Assembly: GCF_002844555.1 (NCBI RefSeq)
Contig: NZ_PJNI01000001.1
Coordinates: forward strand, 124,001-188,000
Length of the DNA: 64,000 bases
Direction: 5' to 3'
Source: Brumimicrobium salinarum
GTDB lineage: Bacteria; Bacteroidota; Bacteroidia; Flavobacteriales_D; Crocinitomicaceae
The notes beneath the pieces were generated by a model. The model made no database searches. It was not told where the DNA came from and saw only the letters and a list, made by a program, of their open reading frames with translations. Position 1 is the stretch's first letter. Every line of letters starts with the position of its first letter. This document shows positions 1 to 9,115 of this stretch, one piece after another. A program made the position numbers and the translations under genes.

Positions 1-25
1 CATGATTTTAATAATTTTAAAATTT

Positions 26-1240
26 TTATTTTTTAAGAACCCAAGAAGAGAAGTCTTTCTCCATCAATCGGTTACGCAACTCTTGCATTTGAGATGAACT
101 TGATGCATCACCTGCAGAAACGCGATGTAAACCTCCTTTAACATCCACTTCGTAAGCATCAAATCCTTGTGCTTTTAGGGATTCAATGATTTCATTTGCA
201 TTAGTAGGATTACTGAAACAACCAACTATTGCATGGAATTGATTTCTTTTAAGAGTCGATTCTTTTCGGTTAGACTTTACTTTTTCAACATCTTTTGCGT
301 CTGCTTTTTTTCGCCTTACGTTGATATAAAAATCATCATCTATCGGAAATGAAAAAACAGGTGTTGATGAGCTTAAATTTTCAGTAATCGTTTGAAAAGA
401 ATCTTGTGTCTGAATTGAGTCTATCCCTAAAGGAGTTGGATTCACTTCAGGAATATAACGTTCTTCAGCTGAAGTTTCAAATGGATTAAAATCAGTTGTA
501 TAAACAACACCTGATTGAAGCACGTCGGTTTTCATAGGAATCCAATAACTGTAAAAAAGAACAGGCACTAGAGCTGCAACAGCAGTATATTTTATAACCT
601 TGCTAATTATTTTTCGCGTTGTAATTCCATTTGAGGAAGGATGAACGACTTCTTTTCCTGCAGGTATTGGAGCAACACCTTTTGATTCTGTTTTTTCAGC
701 TTTTGGAAGAGGTGAAACCGTTTTTGTAACTGGCTTTTGCACTTCCCGTGTTGGAGCTTCTTCTGTAGCAGGCACTGTTTCAACAGATTCTACTACTTTT
801 TTATCAGCATCATTTTCAGTCTCCTCAGCAACAAACTGAACCATTCCCATTCCGTAAGACGAAAGTAAGAGATTGAAAAAACGATCTTGTTCAAATGCAA
901 TTTTACCTGCATTATTAATATAGAGAAATCCTACATTATTGAATGAAACACGCTTTCCTGCATTGAGGTGCTCCTTCACTTTTTGTACTTCAACTCCGAT
1001 TATTTTATTTGCTTCATCATAAGAAATAGACTGGCTATTAGCTAAATGATGGACTAATAATCCGTCATTATTGGTGAGGTTTTTATTGAAGTTTATTGCT
1101 TTTTTAGGCGGAGTAACCAACCCTTTTTCTATGTCGACATGTGCAGACACACTATTTGCAATAAATCCACCCAATGAAGGGATTACTACGCAATTATTGC
1201 GTAATAGTAATGTCCCGAGTATAGTATCCAAATGAGTCAT
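26..1240 (-). CDS. HU-CCDC81-like and SPOR domain membrane protein
   Basis: A 404-residue protein. Residues about 1-135 look like the paired CCDC81-type prokaryotic HU domains found in Bacteroidota envelope proteins. A single hydrophobic segment follows at about 217-234, and the last ~73 residues (332-404) form a SPOR domain (FHAIVGCFSNPTNANEII), a fold that binds denuded peptidoglycan at division sites. The order suggests a cytoplasmic HU-like head, one membrane pass and a periplasmic SPOR domain, so it may link the cell interior to septal wall; that role is inference. A TAnnTTTG box lies 6 bases upstream of the ATG, supporting this start. It is followed downstream by the left edge of the window. 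Confidence 0.85.
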   Translation of the reverse strand: MTHLDTILGTLLLRNNCVVIPSLGGFIANSVSAHVDIEKGLVTPPKKAINFNKNLTNNDGLLVHHLANSQSISYDEANKIIGVEVQKVKEHLNAGKRVSFNNVGFLYINNAGKIAFEQDRFFNLLLSSYGMGMVQFVAEETENDADKKVVESVETVPATEEAPTREVQKPVTKTVSPLPKAEKTESKGVAPIPAGKEVVHPSSNGITTRKIISKVIKYTAVAALVPVLFYSYWIPMKTDVLQSGVVYTTDFNPFETSAEERYIPEVNPTPLGIDSIQTQDSFQTITENLSSSTPVFSFPIDDDFYINVRRKKADAKDVEKVKSNRKESTLKRNQFHAIVGCFSNPTNANEIIESLKAQGFDAYEVDVKGGLHRVSAGDASSSSQMQELRNRLMEKDFSSWVLKK

Positions 1241-1245
1241 ATAAA

Positions 1246-1253
1246 CAAAGATA
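1246..1253 (-). promoter_or_regulatory. -7 promoter box of the SPOR protein gene
   Basis: On the minus strand this reads TATCTTTG, an exact match to the Bacteroidota -7 consensus TAnnTTTG. The ATG at 1240 is only 6 bases downstream, so the transcript would have a very short leader. No convincing -33 TTTG was seen. Confidence 0.5.
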
Positions 1254-1299
1254 CGTATTTTAATATTTAAAGTTTCGGATAAGACCGTTAAAATTAACA

Positions 1300-1321
1300 G
1301 AAAAAAACAGTCTCCTGTTAA
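1300..1321 (-). terminator. Probable intrinsic terminator after kdsB
   Basis: On the minus strand a short stem AACAG/CTGTT with a GAGA loop is followed by a run of seven T. It lies about 20 bases past the kdsB stop codon. The stem is only 5 bp, so the call is moderate. Confidence 0.4.
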
Positions 1322-1341
1322 TCAACTATGAATCTGATGCT

Positions 1342-2067
1342 TCACACCTTTAACTGCTTCAAAACAGCATCAACATCTTCAGGAGTATCAATATTAGGAG
1401 TTTCAATTTGGGTTTCCATCACACGAATTTTATAACCGTAAAACATCCATCTTAACTGCTCTAAACTTTCTGTTTTCTCCAATTTTGTTGGCGTTAATTT
1501 TACCAATTCCTTAAGCACAACAGATCTAAAACCGTACAAACCTATGTGCTTTAAAAAAGGATATTCTTCTGTATTTCTTTGATATGGAATTGCACTTCTA
1601 GAAAAATAAAGCGCATCAGACTGTTGGTCTAACACAATTTTTATCCGATTAGGATCTTGGATGTCACTTTCATTAATCTTTGGGGAACCCAATGTTGCAA
1701 TTTGCACGTTTGGATCATCAAAAGCTTCAATCAAAACACGTAATTGTTCGACATTAACTAAAGGCTCGTCTCCTTGAATATTTACAACGATATCATATTC
1801 ATCATATTCCTGAAGAACCTCTCCACAGCGATCTGTTCCACTGTCATGCGACTCATCGGTTAAAATAGCTTTTCCGTCAAAAGAGGCTACATGATTCGCA
1901 ATACGATCATCATCGGTTGCAACAACCACCTCTTCAAAAAGACCAGATTGCATTACACCTTCCCAAACCCTTTGAACCATACTTTTTCCAGCTAAGTCAA
2001 TCATTGGCTTGCCTGGAAAACGTGTTGAGGCATAACGAGCGGGGATAATGGCGAGTTTTTTCATCAT
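1342..2067 (-). CDS. kdsB: 3-deoxy-manno-octulosonate cytidylyltransferase
   Basis: 241 residues, the usual KdsB length. It activates Kdo with CTP to CMP-Kdo for the inner core of lipopolysaccharide, in the cytoplasm. The N-terminus carries the nucleotide-binding signature IIPARYASTRFPGKP, and QGDEPLV follows near the middle, both typical of KdsB. Two tandem ATG codons open the frame (2065-2067 and 2062-2064); homologues usually begin with a single Met before KK, so the second is equally possible. It is transcribed alone and divergently from dprA across a 130-base gap. Confidence 0.95.
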   Translation of the reverse strand: MMKKLAIIPARYASTRFPGKPMIDLAGKSMVQRVWEGVMQSGLFEEVVVATDDDRIANHVASFDGKAILTDESHDSGTDRCGEVLQEYDEYDIVVNIQGDEPLVNVEQLRVLIEAFDDPNVQIATLGSPKINESDIQDPNRIKIVLDQQSDALYFSRSAIPYQRNTEEYPFLKHIGLYGFRSVVLKELVKLTPTKLEKTESLEQLRWMFYGYKIRVMETQIETPNIDTPEDVDAVLKQLKV

Positions 2068-2197
2068 AACATTTTCTATATGTGAAGTGAATATTCAAAA
2101 AGTATTAAGTTCAATATTAGAAAAAAACTTGAACATAAGTTTCGTTTTAAGATTAAAAAACTTAACTTAGAATTACCTAAATTAAAAAAATACAATT

Positions 2198-3309
2198 TTG
2201 AAAAACAACCATCTTAATCACCAAGTGGCATTAACCCGAATGAATGGCATTGGTTCTAAAAATGCCAAAATGTTAATCGCTTATTTGGGCTGTGAATCAC
2301 GAGTTTTTGACAAAAACCTACGGCTTCAGACAGATATTCCTGGATTTGGCAAAGAACGCTATCGTGCGCTTGATAGGGAAAAAGCTTTACGAGAAGCTGC
2401 TCCAATTGTTGAGTTTGTCGAAAAAAACAATATAAATACAACTTTCTTTACGGAGAAAAGCTATCCTAGAAGATTAAAAGAATGCGCAGATAGTCCAATT
2501 CTACTGTATCACAAAGGAAATATTGATTTTAATGCTAAAAAGACAATTGCCATTGTAGGAACGCGCAACATGACAAGTTATGGAAAACAATTAATAAATG
2601 AATTAATTGCTAGTATTTCGCCTTACAATGTGCAAGTAATTTCTGGACTTGCTCTGGGCGTAGACGGATATACACACAAAAAATGTTTAGAACATGGTGT
2701 TCCAACAATTGGCGTTTTAGGACATGGACTAGACAGAATATACCCAAACTTACATCAGAAATTAGCAAAAAAATGCTAACGACAGATGGCTGTGGCCTCA
2801 TTACCGAATTTCCTCACAATACGAAACCCGATCGAGAAAACTTCCCGCAACGCAATCGCATTGTAGCAGGAATGACAGATGCAACCATTGTTATTGAAAG
2901 TGGTGAAAAAGGAGGTTCTTTAATTACTGCCCATCTAGCCAATGACTACAGCAGAGATGTTTTTGCTTTTCCTGGGAATATTGACCGACCATTTTCGAAA
3001 GGTTGTAATCATTTGATTTCAAATAATAAAGCGCATTTAATCACCAGTGGAAAAGATTTAGTTCGTTTAATGGAATGGGAAAAAGAATCCAATGAGAAAA
3101 GTGTTCAAACCAATTTGTTTGAAGGGCTTGAGGGAGATGAGAAAACAATCGTTAAAACAATCAAAGAATTTGAAAAAATTTCTTTAGATGTACTTTCAGT
3201 TCGTATGAAAAAACCAGTTCACTTACTAAGTAGTTTACTACTCGGATTAGAATTAAAAGGCGTTGTTATGAGTTTACCAGGGAAAAAATATGCCTTGAGT
3301 AGACTTTAA
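2198..3309 (+). CDS. dprA: DNA processing protein DprA, frame broken at an A7 run
   Basis: Two overlapping frames together make one DprA of about 371 residues. DprA loads RecA onto incoming single-stranded DNA in natural transformation. The first part (2198-2779) has the Rossmann-type core with GTRNMTSYG and the GVDGYTH motif. The rest continues in the -1 frame from about 2773 with LITEFP, ENFPQRNRIVAG and EKGGSLITA, then a C-terminal winged-helix domain. The switch falls exactly at A7 (2767-2773), read gcA AAA AAA tgc taa: a stop follows one codon later in frame 0, and slipping back one base restores the protein. One missing A would also explain it. The start is a TTG at 2198, since no ATG precedes the conserved N-terminus. 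Confidence 0.85.
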
Positions 3310-3313
3310 ATGC

Positions 3314-3345
3314 AAAAAAGCAATAAGAATTCTTATTGCTTTTTT
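3314..3345. terminator. Bidirectional terminator between dprA and bacilliredoxin gene
   Basis: A perfect 32-base palindrome: A6, GCAATAAGAATTCTTATTGC, T6. It lies between two convergent genes and has A and T tracts on both sides, so it can end transcription from either direction. Confidence 0.85.
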
Positions 3346-3387
3346 GTGTTCATCAAATAACTAACAATTATAAACGAGCTTTAGCTA

Positions 3388-3804
3388 TTAAGCAAACTCT
3401 TTATATGCTTGTTGTAAATTTTCAGAAATCATTTCTGCCGTAACACCCTCAATGTGGTGACGTTCTAAGAAATGAACAAGTTTACCATTTTTAAAAACAG
3501 CAATACATGGAGACGATGGTGGATAAGGCAAAAAATAATTTCTTGCTTGTTGTGTTGCTTCGCTATCTACACCAGCAAAAACAGTGGCCATTGCATCTGG
3601 TTTAATCTCTGAATTTTTTAAAGAGTCTTTTACACCCGGACGCATATTTCCAGCTGCACAACCGCATACGCTGTTTACAACCATTAATAAAGTTCCTTCT
3701 GTATTTTTAACTATATTATCTACTTCTTCAGGGGTTGTTAATTCTTGAAAGCCCACAGAAGTCAAATCTTCTTTCATCGGAGCTACTAATTCTGGAGGAT
3801 ACAT
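3388..3804 (-). CDS. Bacilliredoxin, BrxA/BrxB (YphP/YqiW) family
   Basis: 138 residues, as usual for the family formerly called DUF1094. The redox motif is CGC at residues 47-49 inside VVNSVCGCAAGNMRPG, the CxC signature of bacilliredoxins. In Bacillus these remove bacillithiol from mixed disulfides on proteins; Bacteroidota homologues probably act in thiol repair in the cytoplasm, but the low-molecular-weight thiol here is not shown. The gene stands alone, has its own TACCTTTG promoter box and shares a terminator with dprA. Confidence 0.9.
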   Translation of the reverse strand: MYPPELVAPMKEDLTSVGFQELTTPEEVDNIVKNTEGTLLMVVNSVCGCAAGNMRPGVKDSLKNSEIKPDAMATVFAGVDSEATQQARNYFLPYPPSSPCIAVFKNGKLVHFLERHHIEGVTAEMISENLQQAYKEFA

Positions 3805-3835
3805 AATTTTAAATTTTATGATTCATAATTAAGTA

Positions 3836-3843
3836 CAAAGGTA
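3836..3843 (-). promoter_or_regulatory. -7 promoter box of bacilliredoxin gene
   Basis: Minus-strand sequence TACCTTTG matches TAnnTTTG exactly and lies 31 bases upstream of the ATG at 3804. Confidence 0.5.
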
Positions 3844-3901
3844 AGAAGCAAAAATGGAAAAATTGAACTTTTAAATTTAATTCTTCAGATACTGAACATT
3901 A

Positions 3902-4951
3902 TCACTTTTTAAAATGCTTTTTATAAAAACGCTGTATATCAACTTCTTTATCTAACGGAGCTTTACCCATTAAGTATTTAACGAATGCATCTGCGAAATA
4001 CGGTGCCAACATATACCCCTTTGCACCTAGTCCATTAAAAATAAACAAGTCTTTATATTGAGGATGTTCTCCAAGCATAGGTCGTCGGTCGGCAGCTGTT
4101 GGTCTGATCCCTGCTTCGTGTCCAACAACTTCAATAATGGCTGTGCTTAAACCTTCATAACGCTCAAGTAACGCCTCTCTGGCTCCTTGTGTGGGTTCTG
4201 TGCTTTTTGTATCCCAAGCGTAGGTTGATCCGAGTTTAAAATCACCGTTTTTCGTAGGTAAGACAAAGCATTTACGATTCAGAATTTCATCTTCTCGAAA
4301 GTCGCTTGAGTTAATCGTTAACACTTCTCCTTTAGCATTTTTAAAGGGTAAATAGCCAAAGAACGGATTATCTTCTCCTTGAAATCCTTCAGCGAAAACA
4401 AGTTGTGTATAAGCTTTAGAATCATAGGTTTTATTCTCCACATCTAGTGCGGAATAATCGAAATTATCATATTGGAGACAATCTTTTTGTATAAAATACC
4501 TGTGATTTGCCTCCATAAAGGTTTTAGCATCAATATATCCAGGTGTAGAAATAAAAGCATTTCCAAAGTTGTCTTTTAAATAGTTAGGTGTAGTTTCAGA
4601 GCGTTCAATGGGGTTTACAAAATTGGCGTATTGCGGATTATTCAATCTTTCAATCCATAACGCTCTTTCATGTTCAGAAGCAAAAGCTCTACGCAACCGA
4701 ATTGGAAATAAAAATTTTTCTTCGATTTTTTCTTCAACCTGCGCATAAAATTGATTCAAGAAAGGAATTAACTCATCAGCTTTCCAAGATTTAATCATTC
4801 TACGGAAAGTCATTGGATTAATCATTCCCGCAGCAACTTTAGAGCTGTGATTTTGATTGCAATCAATAATTTTAAAGTCAATGTTTTGCTGCTCGAGTGT
4901 ATGCCCCAAGCAAATACCAGATAGTCCACCACCAACAATAAGTACGCTCAA
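3902..4951 (-). CDS. FAD-dependent oxidoreductase, DAO family
   Basis: 349 residues. The N-terminus SVLIVGGGLSGICLGHTL is a classical FAD-binding Rossmann motif (GxGxxG), and VAAGMINPMTFRRM resembles the glycine/D-amino-acid oxidase (DAO) family. A second FAD-contacting stretch occurs near the C-terminus (FNGLGAKGYMLAPYFAD). The substrate cannot be read from the sequence; deamination of an amino acid or amine is the family expectation. It lies 12 bases downstream of the M23 peptidase gene and is probably co-transcribed with it, although no functional link is evident. Confidence 0.8.
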   Translation of the reverse strand: MSVLIVGGGLSGICLGHTLEQQNIDFKIIDCNQNHSSKVAAGMINPMTFRRMIKSWKADELIPFLNQFYAQVEEKIEEKFLFPIRLRRAFASEHERALWIERLNNPQYANFVNPIERSETTPNYLKDNFGNAFISTPGYIDAKTFMEANHRYFIQKDCLQYDNFDYSALDVENKTYDSKAYTQLVFAEGFQGEDNPFFGYLPFKNAKGEVLTINSSDFREDEILNRKCFVLPTKNGDFKLGSTYAWDTKSTEPTQGAREALLERYEGLSTAIIEVVGHEAGIRPTAADRRPMLGEHPQYKDLFIFNGLGAKGYMLAPYFADAFVKYLMGKAPLDKEVDIQRFYKKHFKK

Positions 4952-4963
4952 AATAATAATTTT

Positions 4964-6262
4964 TTAAAGCTCAGGTTCATCAACTGAAACCAACCTAAGA
5001 TTGTTGATTTCTCGATCTAATCTTTCCTTGAGTGGAACAATATGCTCCAAATAAAGTGGTTTCACTTCTTCTTTCATAGGTTCTGACTTTGGGAATTTTT
5101 CGGCCCTGTGATTAATTTGTCGACCATTTTTCCAAAAACGGTAACAAACGTGAGGTCCAGTAGCTGCACCTGTAGAACCCACATATCCAATCACATCACC
5201 TTGAGCAACACGCACACCGGGACGAATACCGTCTGCTATTTTACTCATGTGCAGATATTGTGTGTCGTATGTTTTATTATGTCTTATTTTCACATAAATT
5301 CCATTACCTCGACTTCGTGAGGCCTTAGAAATCGTTCCGTCTGCCGTAGCCAAGATTGGCGTTCCTGTTGGCGCCGCATAATCAGTTCCTAAATGGGGAC
5401 GTCTTGTTTTGTAAATGGGATGCAAACGATTCATATTAAACGCTGAACTAATTCTAGAGAACTTCAATGGAGACATCAAAAACGGTCGTTTCATGTCATT
5501 TCCTAGTTCATCATAAAATCCAGAAACCTCACCAGTAGAATCGGTATAATTAAAAGCGTAAAGCCCTGTATTGGCATGTTCAAACCAAACATATTTTATT
5601 TTATCAACGGAGTAAGGCTGACCATCAATGCTTTTCTCATCATAGACAACAACAAATTTATCTCCAACTTGCAATTTAAAGAAATCAACACTCCAGGCAT
5701 ATACACCTTCTATGGCATCAGTTAAAGACGCTGCCATTCTGTAAGTTTCAAAGTTTTTACCCATCTCAGCAGAAAGGTTAGAATTTTTTTCAATAACTCC
5801 GCTCACCATTTTTTCTGTCGTTTCAATAGGTCGATATTCCTTTCGTATATCTACAGAATCGCTATTAAAATCAAATGATATATAAGAAAAGGCATCAGGT
5901 TGATAAATTAAGTGAGAAGGAATGTTGCTTGTATCACTTTTTGCTCGAAAAGTCATAAATGGTTTCCCTGCTAAAATATATTTCAATCCGATCAAACTAT
6001 CCTTCATGCGTTCGGCAGTAGAATTAATTGTGTATTGATTAACTTCAAAAGCTGCGAATAGATCATTCCATGTCCACCCTTTTTGCACCGTATCATATTT
6101 GACCTCGTAATCCTCTAAATCGAAACCAAAAAACAATTCTTTTTCTACCACAACAGAATCTTTTACGGCTAAGGGTTCTGCTTCTACTTTTTTAGACTGA
6201 CTGCAGCTGGAAAATATTATTGAAATTAAAATAAAAAATATAAATGCGTATACGTATCTCAT
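4964..6262 (-). CDS. M23 family peptidoglycan metallopeptidase, lipoprotein
   Basis: 432 residues, starting with a lipoprotein signal peptide ending FSSC (lipidated Cys20). The C-terminal M23/LytM domain (about 265-385) has HLGTD (His290, Asp294) and QYLHMS (His338), then GPHVCYRF in place of the usual HxH: His371 is kept but the last zinc ligand is Cys373. The enzyme probably cuts peptide crosslinks in the cell wall from the periplasmic side of a membrane. The Cys could still bind zinc; I recall similar HxC forms in other Bacteroidota, but this was not checked. The long N-terminal part (about 50-260) resembles the regulatory domains in front of M23 in this phylum. Confidence 0.88.
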   Translation of the reverse strand: MRYVYAFIFFILISIIFSSCSQSKKVEAEPLAVKDSVVVEKELFFGFDLEDYEVKYDTVQKGWTWNDLFAAFEVNQYTINSTAERMKDSLIGLKYILAGKPFMTFRAKSDTSNIPSHLIYQPDAFSYISFDFNSDSVDIRKEYRPIETTEKMVSGVIEKNSNLSAEMGKNFETYRMAASLTDAIEGVYAWSVDFFKLQVGDKFVVVYDEKSIDGQPYSVDKIKYVWFEHANTGLYAFNYTDSTGEVSGFYDELGNDMKRPFLMSPLKFSRISSAFNMNRLHPIYKTRRPHLGTDYAAPTGTPILATADGTISKASRSRGNGIYVKIRHNKTYDTQYLHMSKIADGIRPGVRVAQGDVIGYVGSTGAATGPHVCYRFWKNGRQINHRAEKFPKSEPMKEEVKPLYLEHIVPLKERLDREINNLRLVSVDEPEL

Positions 6263-6428
6263 AATGAGTTCTTTCTAAATATGGCGATCAACTTACATTT
6301 CTTCATTACACTTCACGACGAATTGAAATAAAGGATAAATCCGTCGCAAAATTAATGACTTTATGACTTTTAACGATGGATAATAGATAAAAGTTACAAA
6401 TATTTTAATTTCAATGGCTTTGAAATAT

Positions 6429-6436
6429 TAACTTTG
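6429..6436 (+). promoter_or_regulatory. -7 promoter box of purD
   Basis: TAACTTTG matches TAnnTTTG exactly and ends 19 bases upstream of the purD ATG at 6456. No clear -33 element at the expected distance. Confidence 0.5.
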
Positions 6437-6455
6437 TGCTTCAAATTTCAAGGCA

Positions 6456-7739
6456 ATGAATATATTACTTTTGGGTTCAGGTGGAAGAGAGCATGCATTG
6501 GCATGGAAAATATCAAGGAGCAGTTCTTTAGAAGCCTTGTATATAGCACCAGGAAATGCAGGCACAAAACAGTTTGGCAAAAACATATCGATTGACCCAA
6601 CTGACTTTGAAGCAGTGAAGAAAGAAGTAATCGACAATAAAATCAATATGGTGGTTGTAGGTCCTGAAGCACCACTTGTTAATGGAATAGCTGATTTTTT
6701 TGCTGAAGATGAACAACTCAAAAACGTTGCGGTTATAGGTCCCAACAAAGAAGCAGCGCAATTAGAGGGCAGTAAAGATTTCGCCAAAGCGTTTATGAAT
6801 AAACACAATATTCCGACTGCGAAACATAAAACATTTACTAAAGCTACCATAAAGGAGGGTTTTGCTTTTTTAGACACTTTAAAACCACCTTATGTTTTAA
6901 AAGCAGATGGTTTAGCAGCTGGCAAAGGAGTTTTAATCTTATCAGATTTACATGAAGCCAAAAAAGAATTTTCTTCGATGCTTTTAGACAATAAATTTGG
7001 AGGTGCTGGTGCTCAGGTAGTTATTGAAGAATTCTTAAAAGGTGTAGAAATGTCAACTTTTGTAATTACAGATGGAGATGGATTTAAGGTTTTACCCGAA
7101 GCAAAAGACTACAAGCGCATTGGCGAAAAGGACACGGGATTAAACACTGGCGGAATGGGTGCTGTGTCTCCTGTTCCATTTGCAGAGGGTAAATTTTCGG
7201 ACAAAGTTTACAATCAAATCATTGTTCCCACAATCAAAGGATTAAAAGCTGACAAAATAAAATACAAAGGATTCATTTTCATAGGAATAATTAACGTTAA
7301 CGGTGAACCATACGTAATTGAGTACAATTGTCGTTTAGGTGATCCAGAAACGGAAGTTATTTTACCAAGATTGAGATCCGATTTAATTGATCTTTTTGAA
7401 GGAGTTGCAACCAACACATTATCAGAACGTGATGTTGAATTTGATCCAAGATCAGCGGCAACGGTTATGATGGTTTCAGGCGGATATCCTGAAAAGTATG
7501 AGAAAGGTAAAACGATCTATGGCTTAAATGCAGCAACCGAAAGCCTTATCTTTCATGCAGGAACAGCCTCCGATGGACCAGCAGTAAGAACTGCCGGCGG
7601 TCGAGTGCTTGCAGTTACCTCATTTGGAAAAGACATTGAAACCGCAGTTGAAAACACTTATGAAAGTATTTCAAATATTGAATTCGAAAATGCTTATTTT
7701 AGAAAAGATATTGGTAAGGATTTATTCAAATCTAATTAA
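6456..7739 (+). CDS. purD: Phosphoribosylamine-glycine ligase
   Basis: 427 residues, normal for PurD. It joins phosphoribosylamine with glycine using ATP to give GAR, the second step of purine synthesis. The N-terminus MNILLLGSGGREHALAWKI is diagnostic, with the ATP-grasp fold following (KADGLAAGKGV, EFLKGVEMS, NTGGMGAVSP, EYNCRLGDPE). No domain fusion to other pur enzymes is present. It is monocistronic or leads into the CNNM gene 30 bases downstream. The unrelated neighbour on the left is divergent. Confidence 0.97.
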   Translation: MNILLLGSGGREHALAWKISRSSSLEALYIAPGNAGTKQFGKNISIDPTDFEAVKKEVIDNKINMVVVGPEAPLVNGIADFFAEDEQLKNVAVIGPNKEAAQLEGSKDFAKAFMNKHNIPTAKHKTFTKATIKEGFAFLDTLKPPYVLKADGLAAGKGVLILSDLHEAKKEFSSMLLDNKFGGAGAQVVIEEFLKGVEMSTFVITDGDGFKVLPEAKDYKRIGEKDTGLNTGGMGAVSPVPFAEGKFSDKVYNQIIVPTIKGLKADKIKYKGFIFIGIINVNGEPYVIEYNCRLGDPETEVILPRLRSDLIDLFEGVATNTLSERDVEFDPRSAATVMMVSGGYPEKYEKGKTIYGLNAATESLIFHAGTASDGPAVRTAGGRVLAVTSFGKDIETAVENTYESISNIEFENAYFRKDIGKDLFKSN

Positions 7740-7769
7740 TTATTAATATTTTAGAGCTGATTGTATTTT

Positions 7770-9035
7770 ATGGACCCCAATAGTTTAATTATTATTCTTG
7801 TTGCATTAGCAGCCTCCGCTTTTTTCTCAGGTATGGAGATTGCTTTTATTAGTGCCAACAAATTAAAAATTGAGCTCGATAATCAAAAAGGAATTCTTTC
7901 AGGTAAAATTCTTTCCAACTTCGTTAAACACGACAGTCGTTTTATTGCAACCATGCTTTTGGGAAATAATATTGCGCTTGTTGTTTATGGAATATGGATG
8001 GCGCAAATCATGGAGCCTTGGATTATTTCATTCATTGGGAATAACGAAGCATTAATTCTCATCATACAAACTTTGCTCTCTACATTACTCATCTTATTCA
8101 CTGCTGAGTTCTTACCCAAAGCTACTTTTCAAATTAATCCCAACCGTGTTCTTCAATTTTTATCCTTTCCTCTATTCATCTTATATACCCTACTCTATCC
8201 GTTAACCATCTTCACTATGATCATCAGCAACGGTTTATTGCGTATTTTTGGTATGAATACAAAAAATGGCGAAGTTGTATTTTCAAAAATCGATCTAGAT
8301 GATTATGTCAGAGACTTAAACGACAGAATGGAGGAAGAGGGAGAACTCGACAATGAGATGCAAATCCTTCAAAACGCGATTGGATTTTCAGAGGTAAAAG
8401 CGCGAGATTGTATGATTCCACGTACAGATATTGTGGCATTAGACATAGAAGAAACAATTGAAACTTTAAGAACAAGATTCATTGACACCGGATTATCAAA
8501 AATATTAATTTATCGAGATACAATAGATAATATAATCGGTTATGTTCATAGCTTTGAGTTATTCAAGAAGCCTACACGAATTAAAGAGATATTGATTCCG
8601 ATTGCATTTGTTCCTGAAGCTGTTTTGGCCAAGGATTTATTGGAATTATTTGCAAAACAGCATGGAAATATTGCAGTTGTCGTTGATGAATACGGCGGAA
8701 CATCAGGATTAATCACAATAGAAGATGTTGTAGAAGAGATATTTGGTGACATTGAAGACGAACATGATGTTGATGAATTATTAGAACAACAAATTGATGA
8801 GACCACTTATTTATTTTCTGCAAGACAAGATATCGATTACCTCAATGAAGTATATAATCTTGAATTAGAAGAGTCTTCCGAATACGAAACCTTGGGAGGA
8901 TTAGTTTTACACTACTTAGAGTCAATTCCAGAGGAAGGAACAATTTTAGAATTAGAGAAATACAGCATGCGAATTGAGGCAGTTAGTGATCGAAGAATTG
9001 AAATTATTAGACTCAAGACTACTATAAATGATTAA
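7770..9035 (+). CDS. CNNM/CBS/CorC-HlyC domain membrane protein (GldE-like)
   Basis: About 421 residues. An N-terminal CNNM transmembrane domain (about 1-185, several hydrophobic segments) is followed by a CBS pair (about 195-330, with ARDCMIPRTDI and VVDEYGGTSGLITIEDVVEEI) and a CorC_HlyC C-terminal domain. Such proteins transport or sense divalent cations such as Mg; the Flavobacterium gliding protein GldE belongs to the same family, but its usual neighbours gldD and ssb are absent, so I do not assign gldE. The ATG at 7770 is preferred over a TTG three codons upstream. Confidence 0.85.
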   Translation: MDPNSLIIILVALAASAFFSGMEIAFISANKLKIELDNQKGILSGKILSNFVKHDSRFIATMLLGNNIALVVYGIWMAQIMEPWIISFIGNNEALILIIQTLLSTLLILFTAEFLPKATFQINPNRVLQFLSFPLFILYTLLYPLTIFTMIISNGLLRIFGMNTKNGEVVFSKIDLDDYVRDLNDRMEEEGELDNEMQILQNAIGFSEVKARDCMIPRTDIVALDIEETIETLRTRFIDTGLSKILIYRDTIDNIIGYVHSFELFKKPTRIKEILIPIAFVPEAVLAKDLLELFAKQHGNIAVVVDEYGGTSGLITIEDVVEEIFGDIEDEHDVDELLEQQIDETTYLFSARQDIDYLNEVYNLELEESSEYETLGGLVLHYLESIPEEGTILELEKYSMRIEAVSDRRIEIIRLKTTIND

Positions 9036-9115
9036 GAATGTGTTTTTATGCTTGCTTATCCTTTCATAATTTGATACATAATATTATATTCGCAACCTTA
9101 AATTAAACAAAACAA

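Noticed and set aside
6428-6877. Minus-strand ORF of 149 codons overlapping purD
   Set aside because: It is an antisense shadow of purD and shows no family motif.
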